Shown: in pieces, positions 13,566-23,897 of the stretch
How the letters are laid out: each line of letters starts with the position of its first letter
Position numbering within the stretch: the first letter of the stretch is position 1
DNA from: Marsupella aquatica
Taxonomy: Eukaryota > Marchantiophyta
Assembly (NCBI GenBank): GCA_973895155.1
Contig: OZ316896.1
Coordinates: 4,650,001 to 4,714,000, forward strand
DNA: 64,000 bases
Direction: 5' to 3'
The notes under the pieces: model-generated
The model's database searches: none
The model's input: only the letters and a program-made list of their open reading frames with translations
What the model was told of the DNA's origin: nothing
Program-made: the position numbers and the translations under genes

Positions 13566-14081
13566 AGTTTTTTTAGAGTCATTCACAATGTTACTTTCAA
13601 TGCCAAAAACAAAAATAATATAGCCCAAAGACATAGTGAAGCGCATGGCACGGGTGTTCATGGCAAGGTGTCGGACGAGTGGCACACTCACAATGTAGGG
13701 CAAACCCTAAACCCAAAACCTATAATATAATGTTGCGCCAATTTATAGAGTGGTAGTCATTCAAATGGGGACATTTTAGGTAAACAAAACAAAACAAGAA
13801 AAAGACAAGGACAAAACCCCAATTTAAGGAAAACCAAACTTTGGAAATTCCGAAAATCACTAAATATTATTATTTTAATAAAAAGGGGGCAACATGACGC
13901 GTGGCTGCGCGTGAAACCCTGAAAATGACTGCAACGTCACATTTTAACCAATCCAACTTGACGGGACCAAGAGACATGCTCACGCGAATAATAATAATAG
14001 AGAAATAAATTTTTGAGATCCTTTATATATGATAACCAGTATATAAGGAGTTTACAAATAGTTTCTAGAACGACATACAAA

Positions 14082-14808
14082 TTAATCTGATCTCATGCCG
14101 ACTATTATTTTGGAAGCGTCCAAAATTGGGCGTCTGTTAAATTGCTCTACTAGATATCTATCTCCATGCCTCTGAATCACAGAGTCTTCCCATAGAGTAT
14201 GATTATAATCATAATCTCTAAAAAAAGATTTAACTGACCAATCTGGATAATCTCTTCCATTGGCAATGACAAGCGGCTCACAAGAGTTTGCTAGCTTGCT
14301 AAGATACGAAATCAGCAAGTTAATCAGGAAACTGTCGTTGACCGACCCAAAATATTTGGGCGAAAATAATGATCCAACAACAGGATCTAAACAAGCATGA
14401 AATGCATCGGATTCGATAAGCATTATATTTTGCTGTAGATACGCCTTCGTATAAATTCCAACCTTCTCAAAACATTTAAAAAATATTCGCTTATTTGATG
14501 TCACCCCATCGCATAAGTAACAATGAGACTGATCCCAAATATACTTAAATGAGGCCATTTCCATCGCAGTAAAAAAAGATGCTAAAATCTGATCTAAAAG
14601 GTTCTTCCCAAGAGAGGACCAGATCCCTACATCGAAATTCTCAAAACAGAATCTCAAGAATTCATGAAGATGAGGCCTTGGAAAAACGTATATATTCCCA
14701 ATCCGAATTCCAGTTGAGACCGCCATCAGTCGGGAATGCGGTGCAGAAACAGAGTAGATGCTCCACGTCTAAAACTATGAGCCCATTTTCTCTGCTGCAA
14801 TGAATCTC
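14082..14808 (-). pseudogene. HAD-like FCP1/NIF-domain protein, third copy, frameshifted
   Basis: The exon starts after a splice acceptor (CTCTTCAG, 14809 side) and reads an FCP1/NIF-like first strand, LIVLDVEHLL. This matches the position of the HAD nucleophile motif, but DxDx(T/V) has become DVEHL. A one-base shift near 14725 moves the frame into the second part (STGIRIGNIYVFPRPHLHEF), which aligns throughout with the neighbouring copies at 14901-15602 and 15728-16627. The frame ends at 14082. HAD phosphatases of this family dephosphorylate phosphoserine, for example in the pol II CTD. With the second aspartate missing and the frame broken, this copy is probably inactive. It follows copy two through a 92-bp intron that contains a palindrome. 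Confidence 0.6.
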
Positions 14809-14900
14809 CTGAAGAGAAACACAAGAAGATGCATGAGCCCGTATGGATGTAGTCACGCGAATGGTCGCGTCACATATTATAGAGAAAACATCCTCTACAC

Positions 14901-15602
14901 TCTGGCCATTGATAAGTGACGTCTGTTGAAGTGCTTGATAAGAACTTGATCTGCATGTCTCTGCACGTACAGATGCTCCCATATATCCTCGTTCAGATCC
15001 CAATCTCGATATAGATTTCTAATCGACCAGATGGGATAATCGAACTTGTTAGCAAACGCAAGACAAAGCCCTGAATTTGATAGCTTTCGTAAATATGGAA
15101 TGAGGTCATCCCTCAAAAAGACATCATCCAACGATCCTTGAAACGACTTAGCGAACAATAATCCGCATACAGCTGTCTGGCATGTATGGGAAGGACAGGC
15201 ATCAATCTGGATTATATTCTCTGGTCGATAATCTTGAAACATATCACGTAGTCTCTCGATAGATTTGAAGACAACAGTCTTATAATTTTTCTTCACATAA
15301 CCAAGATTCCAGCAATGATCCCGCGTGAACACATATATCAACTGCGACAGGTCGGTGCTCGACAACACTTCTGAAAGTATCTGATAAACCAGTTTATCGT
15401 CGAGAATAGACCAGACCATCACATCAAAATGATCATAACATAATTTTATAAGATCATGAAGATGCAGCCTCGGAACGACACATAGAGATCCGATACGAAT
15501 TCCGGGTGTCGACTTGAGCTGAGGAGTATATTTTGAAACAGAGCACAGGAAGTTTTCCAATCCTAAAACTAGAAGTTGACGCGACCTGCTCCACTTAGAC
15601 AC
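14901..15602 (-). CDS. HAD-like FCP1/NIF-domain protein, second copy, catalytic motif lost
   Basis: The exon begins after a TTTACAG acceptor (15603) and reads on to a candidate donor at 14900; an uninterrupted frame reaches 14895. It shares with copy one the order: first strand, GIRIG...PRLHLHDLIK segment, a VMVW strand, an IIQIDA strand and a C-terminal DLNEDIWEH...QRH block. The canonical DxDx(T/V) motif is replaced by GLENFL, so the nucleophilic aspartate is absent and phosphatase activity is unlikely. No ATG opens the exon, so it must be spliced to upstream sequence. The intron on its right (15603-15731) and the one on its left both hold a palindrome. Phase matching to copy one is imperfect. 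Confidence 0.6.
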
Positions 15603-15727
15603 CTGTAAATGAACAATTCGATTCTCATATTATGCAATTGCAAACAACCACGCGACCGGGCGCGTCACTCCCAAAAGTTCAATTTCAATCAATTTATAAA
15701 TAATAATTGATAATAAACAATAAACGT

Positions 15728-16627
15728 TTACTTATTGGACTTATCCCGGGCTTCTATAGCACGGTCTTTTTCGGCAGATAAGTATTTCATAAATTTGTCA
15801 AACTTTTCTAAATGGTCTTTATTCCCCTGATTACGAATGATCACGTTTCTCCTCCAAAGATTCGTCTTATCAATATAATCTTTCTCAAGATTTTCTTGAG
15901 AGAACGTTGGAATCCCATATCCACTAAGGAGCTCGCGGAATGTCAACTTGTCAATTGACATGTCGCATAGATATGGATATAGTTTCTTTCTAAAAAATAG
16001 GTCATCATCAAGCCCAGAATATGCATCGGGATACAACGATGAATAGAAGTCATTAAGGCTCGTCTTATATGCAGCGTCATCGATAAGAATGACATTCTCG
16101 ATGTTGTAATCTTTAATATCGGCGGCAATGTCCGAGAGACATTTGACAAATAAAGGGATGTCATTATTATTCTTCCCAATAAGTCGAGTTGATTCTTGTC
16201 CCCATATAAATTTAATACGTTTCAAAACTTCGGGTCGAAGTATTAGCCTTACACAAGATAGAATATTTTGTTTGAACATGCACGACCAGATCGCAATGTC
16301 GTATAGATCTGCCACCTTCTCAAGAAATTCCATTAAATCAGGCCTTGGATAGATAACCTTGTGCATCTGTCTCACACCCCTTGACCGAATGGGCATCCCA
16401 GGGCTGATCTTCTCTGACCAGATAAGTACCCGATTCAGATCAAAAATTACAAGTCTCTTCTGAACCGGTGACTTCTTTGCCGATGGATTAGGCGTCATCT
16501 GTACCTGTGATTTTTGTGCCACAGGGTTTGGAGAACGTACTAGAATGGTCTGTTTGTTTCCCGCCTCCAGACGATCACCGGACTTCCGGACTGGTGCCTT
16601 CGATACTCGATCAGGGGGTTTCGGGAT
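15728..16627 (-). CDS. HAD-like FCP1/NIF-domain protein, first and best preserved copy
   Basis: A 300-codon frame runs from a possible acceptor (CCTAG, 16628) to a TAA at 15728. After a Pro/Lys-rich leader with APVRKSG and KKSPVQKR segments it reads VIFDLNRVLIWSEK. This is the HAD motif I of FCP1/NIF proteins with the second Asp replaced by Asn. Then come YPRPDLMEFL, an AIWSC strand (motif II Ser/Thr position) and NVILIDDAAYK (motif III/IV acidic pair). The family dephosphorylates proteins such as the pol II CTD. The DxN variant occurs in plant relatives and may weaken catalysis. If the acceptor at 16628 is used, this domain is fused in frame to the Ulp1 exon upstream. If the acceptor at 16636 is used, the Ulp1 protein ends about 35 codons later. 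Confidence 0.65.
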   Translation of the reverse strand: MPKPPDRVSKAPVRKSGDRLEAGNKQTILVRSPNPVAQKSQVQMTPNPSAKKSPVQKRLVIFDLNRVLIWSEKISPGMPIRSRGVRQMHKVIYPRPDLMEFLEKVADLYDIAIWSCMFKQNILSCVRLILRPEVLKRIKFIWGQESTRLIGKNNNDIPLFVKCLSDIAADIKDYNIENVILIDDAAYKTSLNDFYSSLYPDAYSGLDDDLFFRKKLYPYLCDMSIDKLTFRELLSGYGIPTFSQENLEKDYIDKTNLWRRNVIIRNQGNKDHLEKFDKFMKYLSAEKDRAIEARDKSNK

Positions 16628-16721
16628 CTAGGCTTCTGTAAAACATTAAGAAATGAAAATAAGTTTATAACGTGAACGGTCGCGTGACTACAAAGAGAGA
16701 CACTGAAATGAAGTGTATTAC

Positions 16722-17510
16722 CTGTACAAGACGGTCGTTCAGTGCTGGAATTCCGCTGGAAATGTCAATCATAGCAGCACGGATCCCGGTAACTAGGTTA
16801 CTTGTGGACGTCGGCTTGCGGAAGTCCATGTCAAATAACGACAAGACTATCTCCCTACGGAATTTCTCAATTTGATCCGCGGCAAAATTAATTCCGTTTC
16901 CTTGACACAAGCACTTGGCGTATCTCAAGATAAACACACCACAACTATGGCCGTCACTCTGGTGAGGAATATCATTCCGATATATCCGTTCTCAACCTGA
17001 GAGATCCAAGTTGACACCAGTTCTCCAGCCAATTTCGTCGGCGTAGTACTTCCCAATAATATCTAGCACCCCAGGATTTTGTCGATTATGAACTAGAGAA
17101 TCTAGGTACTCCAGCCGTTTCTCCTTCGGATACAAGACTACCAATGACCAATGTTCTTTCACAGCATTGTGTACTAGAAAGACCAGTTTCTCGTATTCAC
17201 TGATTTTTAGCGGAAACTCCTTTGTCCAAGCTGCTCTCTCCTCGTCGAAAATGGTAGGATCCATGGAGAGAAGCTCAAAATGGTGTGTTTGGAAGAATTT
17301 GACAAGGTCTGACTTTCCAACTCTATCGTGAATCAGTTCGAGAAAACTCAAATAAGCGTTAATTATATCATCGGTGAGCAACTCGCGCAGTCTCAGACAC
17401 ATCATATGTTTCCTCTTGATCGAGTGTTGTAAGAACTTGGTCAATAGCTCTTCCATATCCTTAGAAGGATCAAGGCATTGATCTATTCGACTAGCCAAAT
17501 TTTCAAAAAA
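16722..17510 (-). CDS. Ulp1/SENP-type C48 cysteine protease domain with an in-frame TGA
   Basis: The exon opens after TTTTTTGCAG (17511) and closes at donor CAG|GTAATA (16721). The catalytic elements appear in the family's order: HWSLVV (His), LEYLDSL (Asp), then IPHQSDGHSCGVF (Gln region and Cys). The last block is separated from the Asp block by one in-frame TGA at 16992-16994, at a position where a Trp or Arg codon would keep the alignment. Ulp1 proteases cut SUMO from targets, and Ulp1-like domains are also common in plant transposons. All catalytic residues are present. The TGA either inactivates the gene or is removed by unrecognised splicing or editing. Upstream it joins the coiled-coil gene in phase if AAAG|GTCATT at 17663 is used as donor. 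Confidence 0.7.
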
Positions 17511-17644
17511 CTGCAAAAAATAGAGATTTCAGTACGCCTTCAAATAACGTACTGAGGTTGTAGCCTAAGGGTTGTAGCCTCAGAAAACAGAAACAATAAT
17601 AGATCAATAATAAAATAATGACATCTATAATAGAAACTTTAAGC

Positions 17645-19040
17645 TTATAGCTTGCGAATGACCTTTGGATTGGGTGGATCCGGCCTTTTCACAGCTGATC
17701 TCTTGGGTGCCTCAATCGCAACAACATCCTTCAGCCCTCCTCGAGACCGCAGTGATCGCTCCACCGGACCAGTTTGCGAAGGTTGGAGCGATGAGGCGGG
17801 AAGACCTTCAAATGGTTGTGGCATTTGATTCAAATATTCCACAATCTGGAATCCGATTCCAAAATATCCGGTGCCACAATTTCTGCGCGAGTCACCTCTG
17901 CAATATATCGGGGTCGAGACCACGAACCCGGTCGCGTCAAGTCAACTGTTAGTCTCTTAACGACTTGAGCCGAGTTTGGTGCCAAAAACATTCCCAGGTC
18001 TTGCACTCGATTCTCGGAAAAGCGGACATTATTGATGATTGTCTCCATTCTGGATGCAGTGGCAGTGTTCTCCTCGGTAATCAAAAGACCCTTCCAATAT
18101 TGCAAAGCAAGGACTGCCTGGACTCGGAGCTGCTCCGGTGAATATTTATTCCAATCATCCAACGAGACCGTACTTAAGGGTGGATCGTTAAATTCAAACT
18201 CCGGGCGAAGAAAATAGTCTAATATTTTCTTCTTAACTGCAATTGAGGGTGAAGAAGGCTTCTTCAAATTCAGCCTTATTTTCGGTAGACGTTGTGCCTC
18301 AGGAATAAGCGAAAGATCCTTGGCCCTCTCGGCCTCCTTCCTCGTTGCCTCCAGTCTTGCGGCTTCTTCTCTCTCCAGTCTTGCGGAATCGACCTTTTCC
18401 GCCTCCAACTTCTCTGCCTCCACCCTCTCCGGTCTTGCGGTCTCGCCCGCCATCCTCTCGGCCAGCAGCCTCTCAGCCGCCACACTCTCCGCCTTGGCCC
18501 TATTTTCCTCTGTCACTAAAAGGACTCTCGCAGCCTCCGCTTTCTCAGCCTGGGCTTTCTCAGCCTCCGCGTTCTTGGCCTGGGCTTTCTCAGCTTGGGC
18601 TTTCTCAGCCTGGGCTTTCTCCGCCTGGGCTTTCTCAGCCTGGGCTTTCTGAGCCTGGGCTTTCTCGGCCTCCGCTTTCTCAGCCTGGGCTTTACCATTG
18701 CTCCCTGCATCCTCAACATTGAAGCCGCAGTCGACTTGATCTGAATAAAATCAGATCATTTGATAAGAATGACTCACGCGCATATTCGCGTGAAAAGAAA
18801 TGTTATGAATGTCCACGCGCATGTTCGCGTGACGCAATAAAAAGTAAGAGGTTTCAAAAGTAACTTACCTTGGATTGGCCCACTAGGGTACTCCGTTGGT
18901 CGAATGTACAATCGATCGGAATCTTCAGAGAGTGCATACTCTTGCAATAATTGATTACAAATATTATCAGGGATATGTTGTTCGTGGAGGACATCCAAAA
19001 CATCAGCCCTGAGAGCAGTTACGGATGGACGGTACTTCAT
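17645..19040 (-). CDS. Ala/Glu/Lys-rich coiled-coil protein, two exons, one frame slip
   Basis: Exon one can start at ATG 19038-19040 and ends at CAAG|GTAAGT (18868). Exon two starts after TTATTCAG at 18740, with matching phase. It begins with about a dozen AEKAQ/AEKAE pentapeptides, then E/A/R-rich heptads to about 18300. Together these make a long coiled coil or single alpha-helix. A globular part follows (KIRLNLKKPSSPSIAVKKK...). Near 17850 the frame closes at TGA, and the more natural continuation (QIVEYLNQMPQPFEGLPASS to IRKL) is one base out of register, ending at 17645. I do not recognise the family. The 128-bp intron holds two palindromes. It lies between the methyltransferase-like gene and the Ulp1 exon. 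Confidence 0.6.
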
Positions 19041-19101
19041 TAATTTATCTATACATTTTTCTATACTAGCCCGTACTGGGTCAATCAATGACAGCGTTGT
19101 A

Positions 19102-21936
19102 TCAATTGTCGCCGTGGTGTGTTGCAAGAAACAAGACAACCCTATGCGTTGCCATAGGGCAGTAATATTTTACATTGGATCTAGCATCCTGCAAAAAAAG
19201 CCAAAATTAGTTCACAATATTAATTGAGAATATAATAATCTAAATAATCTTAAAATCGAAACCCCAAAATATAAATCTCAAAACTTACCATTAAGCACTG
19301 GATCAAGTTCGTTCCCTCACCAAAGCATATAGCCCATTCCCCACATTGGACGAATTGACTAACAATACTTTCAAAGAATGGAAGTATCTTTTCTGGGGAA
19401 GGTGTCGTGAACTTGCCGCTCTCTTCAAAATTGGCTATCTTCTCAATCTGATATTTGGAGACCAATTGGAACTCGAGGGCTTGTGGATCGCCCATTGTGC
19501 TGAAGGCCAAGCTGTGAAAAGCGTAGGTTACAATAAGCTTCTTCTCCTTCGGCCGCTTCTGAATATAATGGCTATCGACAGCAACGTAGTGTGTGTACTT
19601 CCCTAATTCCCGTTTGATTAAGTAAGACTCAACGGGAGAGGCTACAATAATAACCACATGGTGTGGTTTTGCCCCTATCTCGCTAGTAGCACGAAATAAC
19701 CCCTCATAGAATGAGCAATTTGGCGGACACAAATCTCCCATTGATGAGGGATCAAAATAAATCAAGCTTGCAAGGTTCTTGTCTTCACGTATGATACAGT
19801 CTGCAAACCCAACATTTTGTATATCCTGCAGGGATCGCAATTTCAGCCTCTCACCGACCGGCCGCACTAGTTGGTTTCCTTGACTATCAACTGATTTTTG
19901 TATTCCTTCCACACCAACCTGTAGAATATAGGGTCGATCTCCTTCAACAAATTATCATTACTAATATTTACATTTATTAAGCACTTCTTCAGATAACCAC
20001 TCAACGCATCTCTCAACTGCTTCAGCACCATCTTGTCAAGCTTAAAGCGATCAATCATTCCTTTGACCCGCAATTTCCACGCTGAATCTGTCAGACTTTT
20101 CAGCTCTATCCGGGTGGATGTTTCCCCGTTGAGTTTACTCAATAATAAAATCTCAAACTCAACTTTCGTCTTCTTCTTTATACAAAATTGCTCCAAACTC
20201 ATGCTGGTCGTTGACAACACTGGAGCCTCAGAGGACTTCCTCGCCTTCCCAGATTTCACTTTGATGCTTCGGTTTTTGAGTATAGACAGTCTTCCGCTCA
20301 ACATATATTCCACTGCCTTTCGAAGAACCGAGTCTGAGCATCCTTGACAAGAACGGAACATCTTCTTCAGAAGATGATAAGCACACGGATTATCCGCAAT
20401 TTTGACGGCGTCCCTCTGTAAAATTCCATTGTAAATTACAAGCTCTCCTGTCCTTGATAGTTCGTAGACCTCCATCCACTTCTTGAATATTTCGTCCTCC
20501 ACTGTAAAGAGAAACGGAGCCAATTCTCCAAATTTCATCATTTTGTTCTTCCCCATTTGAGCCCATGGGCAAACAAAACTCGTAGCTCTCATAAATACCT
20601 GAAAAACAATGGAAACATGACAATTCTAAGCTTGACGCGACCGTTCGCGTGACAAAAGTTTATACGATAATGTGATCGAAGAGGGTTATTTATATACCTT
20701 CCAATTTGGATGACGATAATGTGATCCAGGCCGCCCAAATGAGTTCCAGATATTACGACACTGTCGTACAATGGTGAGAAACTGTCCTTCTTCCATTGAT
20801 GTTTGATGACAGTGGTTCAGAGCTTTCGATAATCCCATCAAATGAACATTATTGTCGTTGTTGAGCGTTGCCCAAAACATTACAGCTTCTACAGTACCGC
20901 AAGCGTCTCGTACAACTTGGCTGACTTTGTCGTCCTCTCTCAGCAATTTGTACGCCATTATTGTGTGCTGGCCTCCGAGTATCCAGAAATGACTGGTCAT
21001 AATTCCTCCTCCTTTGGCGATGAATCGTAGGGCGTCCCATTGTAGTCGGGATCTCTGTCGGCCTCCGACTGAACCCACTTCACAGGGACTAAAAAGCAAC
21101 ATCGCTTCTCGAACTTTATAGCCGAATGAGAGAGGAGTGAATTCTTTAGCCTATCTGTGTAATCCTGATTCCACTCTCGGCACTTGATGTGGTCCGATGC
21201 AAGATGACAACGTGATGTCTCAACAAAAAATGACTTGCTGTTAAATATATTCACAGCACTATATTCTTTGAGGAAAGAATCGAACAGAGCCCCGACATTT
21301 GCTAAGGTAATTACTTTCGGAAGATTCTTCGCCGAGTATACTTCAACCTTGCTCACTGGCGGGGCCTTTCCCAAGCAAAATCCCTGGTTGAAAGGAACTC
21401 TCTGGAACTCAAGTACATCAATAATGTATTGACAAATCAAATCTCCCGTTGATGCCTCTGGATCGGAAGGATATCCCACACTAGTAACCTTTTCCAAGGC
21501 ATGCCTTGCACCTAGAAGATCATCAATTCTAGGCTGATTGAAGGTTACATATTGCGTTCAATCCAAACAAATGCTTATTTTGTCTTCCTGCTGGTCGTCG
21601 CTAACTAGCAGAACCAATCCCTCTGTACAGTCTTTAACTTTCATGTTCTTCTCAAAGAAACACCCGAGAATTTTTGATCTCTCCAAAACTGTAGCTTTAT
21701 CATTTCTTGCCACCACAAGACGGACAGCCCCATTGCGAACGACTATTCCAAAATTGGATATCTCAGTCGATTCAAAGAGATGGATACTCTTTGTCTCCGT
21801 TGTTCTCTCTCTGATTGACTTTCCTCGATATGGTAGTATGGATGTCTCCGCGGGAGTCATTTTTGTCTTGGTTTTCTTTCGAGAAGCAGCTTTAGACGAG
21901 TCTCTTTTCCGCTTTGAGGTTCCGGTAGGATCTATT
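19102..21936 (-). CDS. ParB-like (GGQH) plus permuted amino-methyltransferase-like protein, spliced and damaged
   Basis: Segments: 21936-about 21000 (basic KRKRDSSKAASRKK leader, possible NLS; one in-frame TGA at 21555-21557), a +1 shift near 21000, then to 20698 with WILGGQHTIMAYKLL. An intron follows (20599-20697), then 20598-about 19900, a shift near 19900, then to 19289. After a second intron (19189-19288) the last exon is 19188-19102. The GGQH...A core resembles the DGxHR/GGQH motif of ParB/sulfiredoxin-fold proteins. Further on, IYFDPSSMG resembles methyltransferase motif IV, and AICFGEGTNLIQCLM, joined precisely by the last splice, resembles motif I of permuted N6/N4 methyltransferases (FxGxGT). 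ParB and methylase modules are coupled in phages. The catalytic DPPY is altered, so activity is uncertain. The domain calls are inference from motifs. Confidence 0.5.
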
Positions 21937-22010
21937 CTGTAACAGACAAATATTGAAAGTTAAATGTTTATTATAAAATACTAACACGCGCATGGTCGCG
22001 TCATGCTGAA

Positions 22011-22541
22011 TTACATTTTAGGAACGTTTATCTTGACCCAATCTTCTCGCTCATCTTCATCTAACCAAAACCAAAGGTTCCTAAATGTGTCAAGTTCAGA
22101 TCCTTCAAATCCACCCAGAATGTCTAGCGGCGGGAGAGTTCTGATGGATTCTGTAAATCTGAATGCTACACTCCGTGAAGTCAAATGTCTTCGAAGCGAT
22201 TCATATCCTGGTCTATCAGTGAAGTCGTAAGCTACCAAGGTGACCGTCGCCCAAGTACTACTATAAGTAACTATGTGGCACCACTTCTTACTGACTGTTC
22301 GAATGGCGATCAAGTCCATGACCCGATTTTTAATCGCAGTATCCGACAAATTCCCAAGACAGTGGAAAAACTCTTTGACTAATGGCCAAATATATTTCTC
22401 AACAATATCGTCCGGAAGACCGGGTATCAGGTCTTCAGCTTGACTCCATATCATGTTTCGGTTCATAACCTTTGCACGTGCAATGCGCTCCATCATCATT
22501 TGACGATGAGATTTTTGATTCATGTCAAAGGACTGCAACAT
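22011..22541 (-). CDS. F-box-like protein, copy 3
   Basis: ATG at 22539-22541 opens a 176-codon frame. The core reads DLIPGLPDDIVEKYIWPLV, then RTVSKKWCHIV. This fits the F-box pattern (LPxDIVxxI...L......V.k.W..lv), whose role is to bind SKP1 in ubiquitin ligases. The rest is acidic at the C-terminus (FWLDEDEREDW). Near its end AAAAT|GTAATT (22014) is a usable donor that joins in phase to the acceptor before the ParB-like exon (21937). The resulting 78-bp intron contains a palindrome, so the frame may be the 5' exon of that gene instead of a separate gene. An F-box assignment from motif reading alone is moderate. Confidence 0.5.
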   Translation of the reverse strand: MLQSFDMNQKSHRQMMMERIARAKVMNRNMIWSQAEDLIPGLPDDIVEKYIWPLVKEFFHCLGNLSDTAIKNRVMDLIAIRTVSKKWCHIVTYSSTWATVTLVAYDFTDRPGYESLRRHLTSRSVAFRFTESIRTLPPLDILGGFEGSELDTFRNLWFWLDEDEREDWVKINVPKM

Positions 22542-22575
22542 AATATGGAAAAGATTAAGAACAAGAACCTATCCA

Positions 22576-23142
22576 TTAAGAACTGGGACCACCGAGATTC
22601 TGAGAAAATCTACCAAACCTTTCGATTAGGACATCTCGTTCTTCCTCATCTAAATTGTTATATTTGTTCGTAAACAATGCAATTTCATCAAAAGTAGTAG
22701 TCCCAAGAACAGATATTTCTGGAAGCATAGAAATATCCTGTCGAATAACTCGACAGACTGAGTCAAACTCCAACTCATCAGTTTCGGGTATGTCATAAAG
22801 AGCATCATTTGCGACATCAACAATCCGGTTTGCTTGTTTGAGGATAGCCCATAACCTTGTATTTGTAACTAAAAAGTTCCACTTCTTGCTACAAGCTCCA
22901 AGCCGAATAAGGTCTCGGACCCTATCGATAACCAAATCGTTATCGAGGTGTCGATATCCACGCAATCTTTCAATTGAAATAAAGTGTTCGTCGAGTATTG
23001 GCCAAATGTTTGAAATGACCAAAACATCTGGTATTCCTCCAATAAGACTAGAGGAGGTTTCATCCAGCGTATCCCATATTGTTTTTTGTTTCTTTTCATG
23101 AGATGAAAGAAAATCTCAAGCCTCATTCAAAAGTTGGCTCAT
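22576..23142 (-). pseudogene. F-box-like protein, copy 2, with early in-frame TGA
   Basis: From ATG 23140-23142 the frame reads eight codons, then TGA (23116-23118), then continues open to 22576. It contains SLIGGIPDVLVISNIWPILD and LGACSKKWNFLV, which match the F-box cores of the flanking copies, and ends with an acidic LDEEERDVLIE segment like copy 3. No later ATG precedes the domain, so the TGA probably abolishes expression unless an unseen upstream exon is spliced past it. SKP1 binding is the family role. Confidence 0.5.
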
Positions 23143-23276
23143 CCTGCTTTTATCATATCACAAAACATTGTTAGAAGACATACGACGTGCTTGGTCACGT
23201 AAGTTAACTAGAATTCCTTAAAAGCGTAGATGTCACCCTCAAGGTATCCAACTTCGTGGCATCTGACTGTAAATTT

Positions 23277-23759
23277 CTATTTTTCAAGAGGGTGAAGAGC
23301 ATCGTAAGTCTTCGTGAAGAGTTTCCTAAGATCTCTGGACATTGACCCCATGAATTTAATTCTTGGGTATTTCTGGAAGAAACTTTGAACTGTCGATGAG
23401 AGAGACTCATTTCCGATCGGTTTAGTAGGATTTCCTGGGAAAGCCAAATCTAATAAACTCAACTTGATTACACCCAAAAGATAGGTATTCCCAACAAGGT
23501 GGCGCCATCTGCGACACACCGAAGATAGTCCTACAAACTCATCCAATTCCTTTATTGAGAAATTTCCTGCATTAGCCAAGGAATTAAAATTCTCCTGGAT
23601 CCGAGGCCATATCAATTCCGCGACAATGAAATCTGGAAGTCCAGGTAGTAGTGTTTCAACAAATACAGAATATCCCGCCAGTAGACCATCTTGGCTTCTG
23701 TCCAAAACGTCAAATATTGGGCATAGATATTTGAAGCTCTCCAGACCAGGTTCGCCCAT
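23277..23759 (-). CDS. F-box-like protein, copy 1
   Basis: ATG 23757-23759 opens about 160 codons ending in TAG at 23277. The core LLPGLPDFIVAELIWPRIQ followed by LSSVCRRWRHLV fits the F-box consensus, including the conserved W in the second half. No LRR or kelch repeat is seen, so the substrate side is undefined. It is the most promoter-proximal of three tandem paralogs and lies just left of a palindrome (23800) and of the palindrome satellite. Confidence 0.5.
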   Translation of the reverse strand: MGEPGLESFKYLCPIFDVLDRSQDGLLAGYSVFVETLLPGLPDFIVAELIWPRIQENFNSLANAGNFSIKELDEFVGLSSVCRRWRHLVGNTYLLGVIKLSLLDLAFPGNPTKPIGNESLSSTVQSFFQKYPRIKFMGSMSRDLRKLFTKTYDALHPLEK

Positions 23760-23897
23760 GACTCTTTTCAGCCAAATGATATATCCCAAAGATTATTTTC
23801 ACGCGACTGGTCGCGTCTACAAATCAGAATGCATAAACAATTCTTTGAGAGACTGATTTTTTTGGGTCACAACGTGACAAATCATAAATGTTGCTTC

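Noticed and set aside
18292-18722. Ser/Pro- and Leu-rich plus-strand frames
   Set aside because: They are shadows of the AEKAQ coiled-coil exon on the minus strand.
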